Of a stretch of 64,000 nucleotides of DNA, positions 44,488 through 52,918 are shown piece after piece. The notes beneath the pieces are model-generated. The model did no database searches and was not told the DNA's origin. It worked only from the letters and a program-made list of their open reading frames with translations. The position numbers were made by a program, and so were the translations under genes. The DNA lies in the NCBI GenBank assembly GCA_049325095.1, contig JBMOPO010000036.1:1-64000 (forward strand). Reading direction: 5' to 3'. The stretch is from JAGPUQ01 sp049325095 (GTDB lineage: Bacteria > Pseudomonadota > Gammaproteobacteria > Pseudomonadales > Porticoccaceae). Position 1 is the stretch's first letter; every line of letters starts with the position of its first letter.

Positions 44488-46602
44488 TCAAACCTCGCCA
44501 TAGCGTTCGGCGCGGCCGAGCCAGCGGCGGATCAGCGGGATTACGGCGTCGGGGCGGGTGGCGGCGAGGGCCGCGGCGGCACGCCGGACCAGGGGCAGGA
44601 GGTCGGCGTCCCGCACGGGGTCGGCGATGCGCAGTTGCAGTTCGCCGGTCTGGCGCGTGCCCAGCACTTCCCCCGGTCCGCGCAGTTCGAGGTCGCGTTC
44701 GGCGATGCGAAAGCCGTCGTTGGTCTGGCGCAGGATGCGCAGCCGCTCGCGGGCCGCCGGCGAGAGCGGGTTCGAGTAGAGCAGCACGCAGTGGCTCCGG
44801 GCGCCGCCGCGACCCACCCGGCCGCGCAGCTGATGGAGCTGGGCGAGGCCGAGGCGTTCGGGGTTTTCGATCACCATCAGATTGGCGGCGGGGACGTCCA
44901 CGCCCACCTCGATGACGGTGGTGGCCACCAGCAGATCCAGCCGGCCGGCCTTGAAGGCCTCGACCACTTCGGCCTTCCGGGCGGGCTTCAGGCGCCCGTG
45001 AATCAGGCCGATGCGCAGGTCGGGCAGGGCCAGCCGCAGTTCGGCGGCGGTGGTTTCCGCGGCCTGGGCCTGCAGTTGTTCGGAGTCCTCGATCAGGGTG
45101 CACACCCAATAGGCCTGCTGGCCGGCCCGGCAGGCGTTGTGGATGCGGGTGATGACCTCGGCGCGGCGGCTATCGGCGACGGTCAGGGTGTTGACCGGGA
45201 TCCGCCCCGGCGGCAGTTCGTCGATGACCGAATAGTCGAGGTCGGCATAGCCGATCATCGCCAGTGAACGGGGAATGGGGGTGGCGGTCATGATCAACTG
45301 GTGCGGGGTCAGCCCGCCGCTGCCCTTGTCGCGCAGGGCGAGGCGCTGGTGGACCCCGAACCGGTGTTGCTCGTCGATGATGGTGAGCCCCAGATTGCGG
45401 TAGCGGACATCGTCCTGGAACAGGGCGTGGGTGCCGATGGCGAGCCCGGCCTCGCCGCTCGCCAGGGCGGCGAGCTGAGCGGCCCGGGCCCGGCCCTTGA
45501 GCTTTCCAGTCAGCCAGGCGATGCGCACGCCCAGGGGTTCCAGCCAGCCGGCGAGGGTGGCGCGGTGCTGTTCGGCGAGGATTTCGGTGGGCGCCAGCAG
45601 CGCGGCCTGGTGACCCGCGCCCAGGGCCTGCACGATGGCGTGGGCCGCGACCGCGGTCTTGCCGGAGCCGACGTCCCCCTGCAGCAGGCGCAGCATGGGT
45701 TGGGGGCGGGCCAGGTCGGCGGCGATTTCCCCGCACACCCGGCGCTGGGCCGGGGTGAACGCGAACGGCAGCCGGTCCAGGAAGCGGCGCTCCAGTTCCG
45801 GAGCTGCGGCCAGGGCCGGCGCCCGCCGGCGCCGCGTCCGGGCCCGCAACCGGCGCAGGCTGAGGTGATGGGCGAGCAGTTCCTCGAAGGCCAGGCGCCG
45901 CTGCGCCGGATGTTCGCCCCGGGACAGCGCGGCTAGGGGCGCCTCGGCGGGGGGCGCGTGCAGGTAGTGCACGGCGTCGCCCAGGGCGGGGAGTTCCGGC
46001 AGGGATCCGGCCGGCAGCCAATCGTGCAGCAGCTCGGGGTGTTCGCGCTCGGTGAGCGCCAGCGCCTGGGTCACCAGTTGCCGCAGGCGCGGCTGGGTGA
46101 TGCCCTCCCCGGCCGGGTAGATGGGCGTGAGGCTCGCCTCCAGGTGCGGCGGCTGGTCGGGGGCGAGGAACCGGTATTCGGGATGTACCAGTTCGAGCCC
46201 GGCGGGACCGAGACGGGCCTCGCCGTAGCAGCGCAGCCGCACCCCGCGGGCCAGCGCGCGCTGCTGGGCCGCGGAGAAGTGGAAGAAGCGCAGGCTGATC
46301 AGGCCGGAGCCGTCGGCGAGTTTGCAGATCAGGCTGCGCCGCCGGCCGAAGACCAGGTCGGCGGCCAGGATCTCGCCTTCGATGACCGCCTCGACCGGCG
46401 GGCGCAGCGCGGCGATGGGGGTGACCCGGGTGCGGTCCTGATAGCGTACCGGCAGGTGGAAGAGCAGATCCTGGAGGCGGTGGATGCCGATCCGGGCGAG
46501 GCGGGCGGCGAGCTGCGGGCCTACGCCGCGCAGCTCGGTGACCAGGGGCCCGGGGACCGCCGGCCCGGCCGCCGCGGTCCCGCTCCCGGGAGCCGGACTC
46601 AG
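44488..46602 (-). CDS. recG: ATP-dependent DNA helicase RecG (no canonical start codon)
   Basis: Helicase that reverses stalled replication forks and branch-migrates Holliday junctions. The sequence runs from the wedge domain (LRGVGPQLAARLARIGIHRLQDLLFHLPVRYQDRT, RecG signature) through the OB fold to the SF2 motor: Walker A GDVGSGKTAVAA, DEQH box IIDEQHRFGVHQ, and motif VI QLRGRVGRGGARSH. No ATG, GTG or TTG exists in frame between the hydrolase gene and the conserved domain. The best candidate is CTG 46602, overlapping the hydrolase stop (CTGA), giving 704 residues against 693 in E. coli. Frame intact throughout. Confidence 0.9.
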   Translation of the reverse strand: MSPAPGSGTAAAGPAVPGPLVTELRGVGPQLAARLARIGIHRLQDLLFHLPVRYQDRTRVTPIAALRPPVEAVIEGEILAADLVFGRRRSLICKLADGSGLISLRFFHFSAAQQRALARGVRLRCYGEARLGPAGLELVHPEYRFLAPDQPPHLEASLTPIYPAGEGITQPRLRQLVTQALALTEREHPELLHDWLPAGSLPELPALGDAVHYLHAPPAEAPLAALSRGEHPAQRRLAFEELLAHHLSLRRLRARTRRRRAPALAAAPELERRFLDRLPFAFTPAQRRVCGEIAADLARPQPMLRLLQGDVGSGKTAVAAHAIVQALGAGHQAALLAPTEILAEQHRATLAGWLEPLGVRIAWLTGKLKGRARAAQLAALASGEAGLAIGTHALFQDDVRYRNLGLTIIDEQHRFGVHQRLALRDKGSGGLTPHQLIMTATPIPRSLAMIGYADLDYSVIDELPPGRIPVNTLTVADSRRAEVITRIHNACRAGQQAYWVCTLIEDSEQLQAQAAETTAAELRLALPDLRIGLIHGRLKPARKAEVVEAFKAGRLDLLVATTVIEVGVDVPAANLMVIENPERLGLAQLHQLRGRVGRGGARSHCVLLYSNPLSPAARERLRILRQTNDGFRIAERDLELRGPGEVLGTRQTGELQLRIADPVRDADLLPLVRRAAAALAATRPDAVIPLIRRWLGRAERYGEV

Positions 46603-47378
46603 ATGAGCCGGCCGATGGCCTCGACCACCCGCGCGGTCTGCTCCAGCGGCACCATGTGGCCGGCCTCGGGGATCACCACCAGCTCGCTGCCGGCGATGCC
46701 GTCGCGGAAGGCTTCGGCATAAGGCATGGGGGTGAGCCGGTCGGAAGCGCCCCAGATCAGCAGGGTTCGGGCCTTGATCCGGTACAGCCGTTCGGACAGC
46801 CCGCGGTCGGGGATGGGAAACAGGATCTTGCCGGCCATGCCCAGCTGGCGGGCGTTCTGCACCAGGAAGCGCTGCAGAAAGTCGAGGTCGGAAAAATCGG
46901 CGCCGGCGGTCATCATGGCGGCGCCGGCCGCCACGTCGTGGAACAGCACAGCGGGCAGCTCGTGGGGCACCATGGCGAAGATGTCGGGCATGGGATATTC
47001 GTCGAGCCACAACCCGGCCGGGCAAATCAGCGCCAGCCGATCGATGTCGTTGGGCGCCACGGCGGCCAGCTCGGCGGCGATCATGCCGCCCATCGAGTGG
47101 CCTACCAAGACCGGCTTGACCAGGCCGAGCTGACCCATCACGTCATGGGTGTGCAGGGTGAAATCCAGCATGGTGCGGATTTCATGGCACTCCTCGGAGT
47201 CCCCGTAGCCGGGCAGCAGGGGGGCGTGGACCCGAAAGCGCCGGGCCAGGGCGTTGAGGAAGGGGTCTTCGGCCACCAGGCCGCCGGCGCCGTGCAGGAA
47301 CAGCAGGTCCGGCCCCTCGCCGCCGGTCAGTACCTGGACCTCGACCTTGGGGGCGCGGAGGGTTTCGAGGCGGATCAT
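46599..47378 (-). CDS. alpha/beta hydrolase
   Basis: A 259-residue alpha/beta-hydrolase with the nucleophile Ser95 in VGHSMGG, the acid in WGASDRLTP and the catalytic His in EAGHMVPLEQ, giving a complete triad; the oxyanion segment is FLHGAGG. Length and motifs fit esterases and C-C bond hydrolases of ring-cleavage pathways. ATG 47378 follows a GGAGG site and overlaps the upstream luciferase-like gene stop by 4 bases; its own stop overlaps the recG start. Substrate unknown, but presumably made by the adjacent flavoenzyme. Confidence 0.9.
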   Translation of the reverse strand: MIRLETLRAPKVEVQVLTGGEGPDLLFLHGAGGLVAEDPFLNALARRFRVHAPLLPGYGDSEECHEIRTMLDFTLHTHDVMGQLGLVKPVLVGHSMGGMIAAELAAVAPNDIDRLALICPAGLWLDEYPMPDIFAMVPHELPAVLFHDVAAGAAMMTAGADFSDLDFLQRFLVQNARQLGMAGKILFPIPDRGLSERLYRIKARTLLIWGASDRLTPMPYAEAFRDGIAGSELVVIPEAGHMVPLEQTARVVEAIGRLI

Positions 47379-48622
47379 CGGGCACCTCCGTTGCGCAGGG
47401 ATACGGGGCCCGGCGTGGCGCGGGCGGCTAGGGGCTTGCACCAGAAGCGCTCGTCGTCCTGGTACTCCGGCCACAGGTTGCGCAGTTTCGGCATCACCTT
47501 CTCGGCGAACAGCCGGGTCGAGTACCTGGTCTTGTCGACGGGCATGTCGCCGACGTGGATGAGGCAAAACACATTGCCCACGTGCAGCCCCTTGATCATC
47601 GCCTCCATGCGCTCGCGTACGGTATCCGGGCTGCCGGCGATGACAAAACCGCCCTCCACCAGGTCGCCCCAGGACAGGTGTGCGGCCTCCTCGAAGTTGG
47701 GCGCGAACTGCGACAGGGCACCGGATTTGATGGTCTTGATGGTGCGGTATCCCGGGGCATCGGCAAAGCCGGGCGCGATGTGCAGGCAGCGGTTGAAGAA
47801 GTAGTTGACGTGCGGGGCGTAGAGCCGCTCAGCCTCGGCGTCGGTCTCGGCCACGCAGATGGTCTGCGCAAAGCCGGCCCGGTAGGGGGATTCGTCGGGT
47901 TCGTTGCGCGCGGTGAGCCGGTCCCAGTAGCCCTGCAGCAACGCCTTGGCGCGGATGTAGCCGGAAAAGCTCAGGTACGAATAGGAGTAGACATTGTCGA
48001 GACAGAAGTCGTAGGTCTCGACCGAGCCGCCGCCGGGGATGTGGATGGGCGGCGGCTTCTGGATCGGCTTGGGCCAGGTGTTGACGTAGCGCAGCTTGGT
48101 GTAGCGCCCGTTCCAGGCGAAGGGCTCGGTCTCGCGCCAGGCCTTGATGATCAGGTCGTGGGCCTCCTGGTAGCGCTCCCGGGTCAGCGCCGGGATGTCG
48201 CCGTAGCAGTAGTTGGTGTCCATCGAGGTGCCCACCGGAAAGCCCGCCACCAGGCGGCCGCCGCTGATCACGTCGAGCATGGCGAACTCCTCGGCTACCC
48301 GGATGGGCGGGTTGTACAGGGACAGCGAGTTGCCCAGCACCACGATGGCGGCATTGAGGGCGCGCCGGGAGATGGCCGCGGCCATCAGGTTGGGCGAGGG
48401 CATCAGCCCATAGGCGTTCTGATGGTGCTCGTTGACGCCGAGGCCGTCGTAGCCGAGTGAATCAGCGTATTCGAGCATGTCGAGATAGTCGTTGTAGACG
48501 TCGTGGCCCTTGACCGGATCGTAGAGCCTGGCGTCGATATCCACCCACACCGAACGGTGCTTTTTGCGGAAATCGTCCGGCAGATGCGGCCAGGGCATCA
48601 GGTTGAACCAGGTGAACTTCAT
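47375..48622 (-). CDS. LLM-class flavin-dependent oxidoreductase (bacterial luciferase-like)
   Basis: A 415-residue luciferase-like TIM-barrel flavoenzyme, longer than the one at 4637 and of a different subgroup (FMN-type). Marks seen are MKFTWFNLMPWPHLPDDF at the N-terminus, GYDGLGVNEHHQNAYGLMPSPN (the EHH motif of the LLM superfamily) and GRLVAGFPVGTSMDTNY. Relatives act as two-component monooxygenases on diverse aromatic or alkyl substrates and need a flavin reductase, which is not encoded next to it. It overlaps the alpha/beta-hydrolase gene by 4 bases (ATGA), so both belong to one transcription unit with recG. Confidence 0.9.
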   Translation of the reverse strand: MKFTWFNLMPWPHLPDDFRKKHRSVWVDIDARLYDPVKGHDVYNDYLDMLEYADSLGYDGLGVNEHHQNAYGLMPSPNLMAAAISRRALNAAIVVLGNSLSLYNPPIRVAEEFAMLDVISGGRLVAGFPVGTSMDTNYCYGDIPALTRERYQEAHDLIIKAWRETEPFAWNGRYTKLRYVNTWPKPIQKPPPIHIPGGGSVETYDFCLDNVYSYSYLSFSGYIRAKALLQGYWDRLTARNEPDESPYRAGFAQTICVAETDAEAERLYAPHVNYFFNRCLHIAPGFADAPGYRTIKTIKSGALSQFAPNFEEAAHLSWGDLVEGGFVIAGSPDTVRERMEAMIKGLHVGNVFCLIHVGDMPVDKTRYSTRLFAEKVMPKLRNLWPEYQDDERFWCKPLAARATPGPVSLRNGGAR

Positions 48623-48700
48623 GGCGACCCCCTGTGATTGTCGCGGCGAGGACGGTGACGCCCCGCCGTGTGTTCCGGGCGCGAAAGGCCGGAGTAACGC

Positions 48701-49363
48701 CTATGGGCAGCCCTCCGGCGTGCACTGCGCGCCGGTTTCGCCGCGCGCGGCGACCCGGTCGAGCACCTGCAGGAAGGTCTCCTCGCCCTGGGCGCCGGAC
48801 AGGGAGAGTTTGCCGTCGAAGCTGAAGAAAGGCACGCCGGTGACGCCCTGGTCACGGGAAAAGCGGATCCGCTCGAGGATGGTCTCGCGGGCGTCAGGGC
48901 CGGCCAGCCGCGTCCGGATGTCGGCCGCGTCGAGGCCCACCTCGCCGGCGATGCCGGCCAGGGTTTCGGGGTCGCCGACATCGCGGCCCTCGCAGAAGTA
49001 GGCCCGGAACAGGGCCTCCACCATGGCGTCCTCCAGGCCCGCCTGGCGCGCCCACTCGATCAGCCGGTGGGCGTTGAGGGTATTGGCGCCGCGGGCGATG
49101 CGGTCGAGGTGCAGCTCCAGCCCCACGGCGGCGCCCGCCGCGGTGATGCGGGCGAACATCAGGTCGATCATCTGGCGGCCGTACTTGCGCTCGATGGTCT
49201 CCCGGTAGGGATAGCCCTCGGCGGGCGCCTCCGGATGGAGCTGGTAGGGGAACCAGCGAATCTCCGGCCGCAGGGCCGGGCGTTGCGCCAGGGCCCGTTC
49301 GAGCTGCCGCTTGGCGACATAGCACCAGGGGCAGACGACGTCGGAAATGATATCGATTTGCAT
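48701..49363 (-). CDS. DsbA-family (FrnE-like) thiol oxidoreductase
   Basis: A 220-residue thioredoxin-fold DsbA-family protein with redox motif CPWC at residues 11-14 (DVVCPWCYV), the helical insert and the cis-Pro loop GVTGVPFFSFDGK near 185. There is no signal peptide, so it is predicted to be cytoplasmic, like FrnE of the polyketide and stress-resistance group. The sequence EGCP at the C-terminus adds extra Cys residues. ATG 49363 is the start; the open frame further upstream lies in ridA and is rejected. It follows ridA by 17 bases in the spoT operon. Confidence 0.9.
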   Translation of the reverse strand: MQIDIISDVVCPWCYVAKRQLERALAQRPALRPEIRWFPYQLHPEAPAEGYPYRETIERKYGRQMIDLMFARITAAGAAVGLELHLDRIARGANTLNAHRLIEWARQAGLEDAMVEALFRAYFCEGRDVGDPETLAGIAGEVGLDAADIRTRLAGPDARETILERIRFSRDQGVTGVPFFSFDGKLSLSGAQGEETFLQVLDRVAARGETGAQCTPEGCP

Positions 49364-49380
49364 GGCGATCTCCGGATGGG

Positions 49381-49764
49381 TCAGCGCACCATGATAGCGT
49401 CCATTTCCACCAGTGCGCCGCGCGGCAGCCCCGCCACCCCGATCACCGCGCGCGCCGGGTAGGGCTCGGCGAAGCGGCGTTTCATGACCTCGTTGACGAC
49501 CGGAAAGTGGGCCAGATCCACAAGGTAGATGTTGAGCTTGACCAGATCGGCGAGCGAGCCGCCGGCCGCGGCACACACCGCGGCGAGGTTGTCGAGCACC
49601 TGCACGATCTGGCGCTCGACCTCGCCCTCGACCAGTTCCATGGTGACCGGGTCGAGGGGGATCTGCCCGGACAGGTAGACGGTGTCGCCGCTCCGCACCG
49701 CCTGGGAGTAGGTGCCGATGGCGGCGGGTGCGCGATCGGTGTGGATGACGGTTTTTTGGGCCAA
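49381..49764 (-). CDS. ridA: RidA-family reactive intermediate deaminase
   Basis: Hydrolyses reactive enamine/imine intermediates (2-aminoacrylate) formed by PLP enzymes, protecting them. The 127-residue protein has the RidA signature around YSQAVRSGDTVYLSGQIPL and the catalytic Arg in PYPARAVIGVAGLPRGALVEMDAI. It starts with TTG 49764 behind a GAGG ribosome site; an open upstream frame lies within spoT and is not family-like. It stands 8 bases after spoT, the same position as PA5339 in Pseudomonas. Confidence 0.94.
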   Translation of the reverse strand: MAQKTVIHTDRAPAAIGTYSQAVRSGDTVYLSGQIPLDPVTMELVEGEVERQIVQVLDNLAAVCAAAGGSLADLVKLNIYLVDLAHFPVVNEVMKRRFAEPYPARAVIGVAGLPRGALVEMDAIMVR

Positions 49765-49772
49765 ACGGCACC

Positions 49773-51941
49773 TCAGTTCTTGATGCGTTGTACGGATCGC
49801 ACCTGCTTGAGGATGCGGATGCGGCGCATGATGTTGGCCAGATGGACGCGGCTGCGCGCCGCGATCACCATGTTGACCACGCTGGCCTGGGTATCCCGAT
49901 CGCCCACGTTGATGCGCAGGATGGTCGCCTCCTGCTCCGACACCCGGCTCGCCAGGGTGGCGATGATGCCGCGCTCGGACACCACCACCAGCTTGAGTTC
50001 GACGGGAAACTCCCCCTTCACCGCGGGCGACCACTGCAGCGGCATGCACTTCTCGCGGTTGTCGCGGATGCCGGTGAGGTTCTTGCAGGATTCCCGATGG
50101 ATGACCAGACCCCGCCCCGGGCTGATGTGGCCGAGGATGGGATCGCCGGGCAACGGATAGCAGCAGCGCGCGAAACTGGTCACCAGGCGCTGGCGGTTGT
50201 CGATCAGGATGGGCGAATCCAGATTGGGTTCGGCCTGCGCGCGGCGCTGCTCCGGCACCAGGATATTGGCCACCGCGTAGGCGACCCGGCCGCCCATGCC
50301 GATCTGCTGGAGCACGCTTTCAAAGCTGGGCGCGCCGGTTTCCTTGAGCAGGTGCTTGATCTGGGATTTGCAAATCTGTTTGTAGCTGGTTCCGAACCGC
50401 CCCAGCGCCTGGTCGAGCAGGCGCTTGCCCAGTTCCACCGACTGGTCGTGCTGCTGATGCTTGAGGAAGTGCCGGATCGCGCTGCGCGCCTTGGCGGTGA
50501 CCACGAAGTTGAGCCAGGCGGGGTTGGGTTGGGCGCCCGGGGCGGTGATGATCCGCACCCGTTGGCCGCTCTCGATGGCCTGCGACAGCGGGCTCAACTG
50601 GCCATTGATCTCGCAGGCCACGCAGGTATCCCCGACCTGGGTGTGGACCGCATAGGCGAAGTCCACCGGGGTGGCCCCCGCCGGCAGCTCGATGATCTTG
50701 CCGTTGGGCGTAAATACATAGACTTCGTCGGGGAACAGGTCGGTCTTGACGTGTTCGATGAACTCCAGGGAGTTGCCGGCCTGGCGCTGCAGCTCGAGCA
50801 GGCTCTTGACCCAGCGGTTGGTGCGGCCCTGACTGCTGTCGATCTGCTCCGAACCACGCTTGTAGAACCAGTGCGAGGCGATGCCGTAGTTGGCCAGATC
50901 ATCCATCTCCCTGGTCCGGATCTGCACCTCGATGGGCAGTCCGTGCATGCCGACCAGTACCGTGTGCAGGGACTGATAGCCGTTGGCCTTGGGGATGGCG
51001 ATATAGTCCTTGAACTCCCCGCTGACCGGCTTGTAGAGGTTGTGAATGACCCCCAGCACGCGGTAGCACTCATCCACCGATGCGACCACGATGCGGAAGG
51101 CGAAAACGTCCATCAGGGATTTGAAGGAACGCTTCTTCACCTTCATCTTCTGGTAGATGCTCCAGAGGTGCTTCTCGCGGCCGGCGACCGTCGCGGCGAT
51201 GCCCTCCCGCGCCAGCCGGGTTTCGATCGCCTGCTGGATTTCCGCGACCACGCCGATCCGGCGCCCGCGGGCCTGGGCCAGCGCCTCGCGGATGCGGTGA
51301 TGGCGCAGCGGGTAGAGCGCCGCGAACCCCCGCTCCTCGAACTCCACCCGCATGTCGTTCATGCCCAGGCGCTGGGCCAGGGGCGCGTAGATCTCCAGGG
51401 TCTCGCGGGCGATGCGGCGCCGCTTTTCCGGCGGCAGTACGCCGAGGGTGCGCATGTTGTGCAGGCGGTCGGCGAGCTTGACCAGCACCACGCGGATATC
51501 CCGCGACATCGCCAGCGCCATCTTCTGGAAATTCTCCGCCTGCTGCTCCGCTCGGGAGGAGAACTCGATCTCGGTGAGCTTGCTGACCCCATCGACCAGC
51601 GCCGAGACGGTGCGGCCGAAACGGCGGGTGAGCTGGAAGCGCGTGGTCGAGGTGTCTTCGATGACGTCGTGGAGCAGCGCGGCCATCAGGCCCTCGCTGT
51701 CCATGCGCATGTCGGCGAGGATGGTGGCGACCGCCAGGGGATGGGAAATATAGGGTTCGCCGCTGTGCCGGAACTGGCCCCGGTGCCCGTTGTACGCGTA
51801 TTCGTAGGCGCGCATCACCCGCCGGGCTTGGTGCGGGGGCAGGTAGCTGGCGAGCTTGCGCTCCAGCGCTCCGGCAGCCTCCTGGCAGGCCTGTTCGCTG
51901 TCAGTCGTCGCCGGCCAGGGGTGCATCGTCCTCGAAAACAT
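49773..51941 (-). CDS. spoT: bifunctional (p)ppGpp synthetase/hydrolase SpoT
   Basis: Makes and degrades the alarmone (p)ppGpp. The 722-residue protein has the hydrolase HD domain with HDVIED at 91-96, the synthetase domain with FKSLMDVFAFRI and VKLADRLHN before it, and NGYQSLHTVL and IEVQIRT; then the TGS domain (DLFPDEVYVFTPNGKIIELPAGATPVDFAYAVHT), the zinc-finger-like CC region (SFARCCYPLPGDPILG) and a C-terminal ACT domain. Both catalytic halves look intact. ATG 51941 overlaps the rpoZ end by 41 bases; ATG 51926 is an alternative. Operon gmk-rpoZ-spoT-ridA. Confidence 0.95.
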   Translation of the reverse strand: MFSRTMHPWPATTDSEQACQEAAGALERKLASYLPPHQARRVMRAYEYAYNGHRGQFRHSGEPYISHPLAVATILADMRMDSEGLMAALLHDVIEDTSTTRFQLTRRFGRTVSALVDGVSKLTEIEFSSRAEQQAENFQKMALAMSRDIRVVLVKLADRLHNMRTLGVLPPEKRRRIARETLEIYAPLAQRLGMNDMRVEFEERGFAALYPLRHHRIREALAQARGRRIGVVAEIQQAIETRLAREGIAATVAGREKHLWSIYQKMKVKKRSFKSLMDVFAFRIVVASVDECYRVLGVIHNLYKPVSGEFKDYIAIPKANGYQSLHTVLVGMHGLPIEVQIRTREMDDLANYGIASHWFYKRGSEQIDSSQGRTNRWVKSLLELQRQAGNSLEFIEHVKTDLFPDEVYVFTPNGKIIELPAGATPVDFAYAVHTQVGDTCVACEINGQLSPLSQAIESGQRVRIITAPGAQPNPAWLNFVVTAKARSAIRHFLKHQQHDQSVELGKRLLDQALGRFGTSYKQICKSQIKHLLKETGAPSFESVLQQIGMGGRVAYAVANILVPEQRRAQAEPNLDSPILIDNRQRLVTSFARCCYPLPGDPILGHISPGRGLVIHRESCKNLTGIRDNREKCMPLQWSPAVKGEFPVELKLVVVSERGIIATLASRVSEQEATILRINVGDRDTQASVVNMVIAARSRVHLANIMRRIRILKQVRSVQRIKN

Positions 51942-52200
51942 AGGGCGGGGGCTCCGTCACCCGCGACAGGTCCAGGGAGAGAAAGTCCTCGACCTCGTCG
52001 ACCTCGTCGAGAATGGAACGGTCCACCAGCCCGGCGGCAATCTCGCGCAGGGCGACCACCGTCGGCTTGTCGTTTTCCCAGGGCACCAGCGGCGCTTTGC
52101 CGCCGGTGGCGATCTGGCGGGCACGCTTGCTGGCGATCAATACCAGATCAAAGCGGTTGCCCACCTTATCCAAGCAGTCTTCGACGGTGATTCGGGCCAT
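51901..52200 (-). CDS. rpoZ: RNA polymerase omega subunit
   Basis: Small RNA polymerase subunit that folds the beta-prime chain and forms part of a ppGpp-binding site in gammaproteobacteria. The 99-residue protein begins MARITVEDCLDKVGNRFDLVLIASKRARQI, nearly the textbook sequence, and ends in an acidic tail. ATG 52200 starts the family N-terminus; the frame further upstream is rejected. It precedes spoT with an overlap, an arrangement typical of the lineage. Confidence 0.96.
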   Translation of the reverse strand: MARITVEDCLDKVGNRFDLVLIASKRARQIATGGKAPLVPWENDKPTVVALREIAAGLVDRSILDEVDEVEDFLSLDLSRVTEPPPYVFEDDAPLAGDD

Positions 52201-52248
52201 GAACAGTCTCGATGAGTCCGGGATCAGGTTGCGCTTGCAGGGCCTGTC

Positions 52249-52254
52249 AGTGTA
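52249..52254 (-). promoter_or_regulatory. possible -10 box for rpoZ-spoT
   Basis: On the minus strand TACACT lies 49 bases before the rpoZ start, with a weak CTGTCC (3 of 6) 17 bases upstream, partly in the end of gmk. It may let rpoZ-spoT be transcribed apart from gmk. Inference only. Confidence 0.25.
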
Positions 52255-52268
52255 GCGCAAAACCCCGC

Positions 52269-52886
52269 TCAGGACAGCAGGGCGCGGAGCAGATCCCCGT
52301 ATCGCTCCTGTTGGGCACCGAGCCGCAGCCGCTGCGCCCGGACCACCGCGGTCAGCTCCTCGAGCGCCATGTCGAAATCATCGTTGATGATCAGGTAGTC
52401 GGCTTCCACGTAGTGGGAGATTTCCTCCTGGGCCTGGGCGAGGCGCCGCCGGATGACGTCCGGGCCGTCCTGACGGCGCTCGGTGAGGCGGTTCGTCAAA
52501 CACGCCAGCGATGGCGGCAGAATGAAAATGCGCACGCAGTCGGGGCACAGGCGGTGGACCTGGGCGGCGCCCTGCCAGTCGATTTCGAGGATCACATCGA
52601 CGCCCTGCCGGAGGCGCTCTTCGACCCACCGCTGCGAGGTTCCGTAGAGGTTGCCGAATACCCGGGCGTGCTCGAGGAATTCGGCGCGTTCGACCATCGC
52701 GGTGAATTCCGCTTCGGTGGTGAAATGGTAGTCGACCCCCTCCCGTTCACCGGGCCGGATCGCCCGGGTGGTGTACGAAACCGAAACCTGCACATTGGCC
52801 AGGCGCCGCACCAGGGCCGCGACCAGACTGGTCTTGCCGGCGCCGGAAGGCGCCGAGACGGTAAACAGGGTTCCCTTGTCGACCAT
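52269..52886 (-). CDS. gmk: guanylate kinase
   Basis: Phosphorylates GMP to GDP. The 205-residue protein has the P-loop SAPSGAGKTSLV at its N-terminus, the GMP-binding VSYTTRAIRPGEREGVDYHF and the segment VDVILEIDWQGAAQVH. ATG 52886 is chosen, as it has an AGGAG ribosome site 8 bases upstream and begins MVDKGTLFTVSAPSG; a longer frame to 52922 adds an unrelated basic leader. It follows yicC by 32 bases. Confidence 0.96.
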   Translation of the reverse strand: MVDKGTLFTVSAPSGAGKTSLVAALVRRLANVQVSVSYTTRAIRPGEREGVDYHFTTEAEFTAMVERAEFLEHARVFGNLYGTSQRWVEERLRQGVDVILEIDWQGAAQVHRLCPDCVRIFILPPSLACLTNRLTERRQDGPDVIRRRLAQAQEEISHYVEADYLIINDDFDMALEELTAVVRAQRLRLGAQQERYGDLLRALLS

Positions 52887-52918
52887 AGCTATACTCCTGG
52901 ACGCCCGCGATCGCGGGC

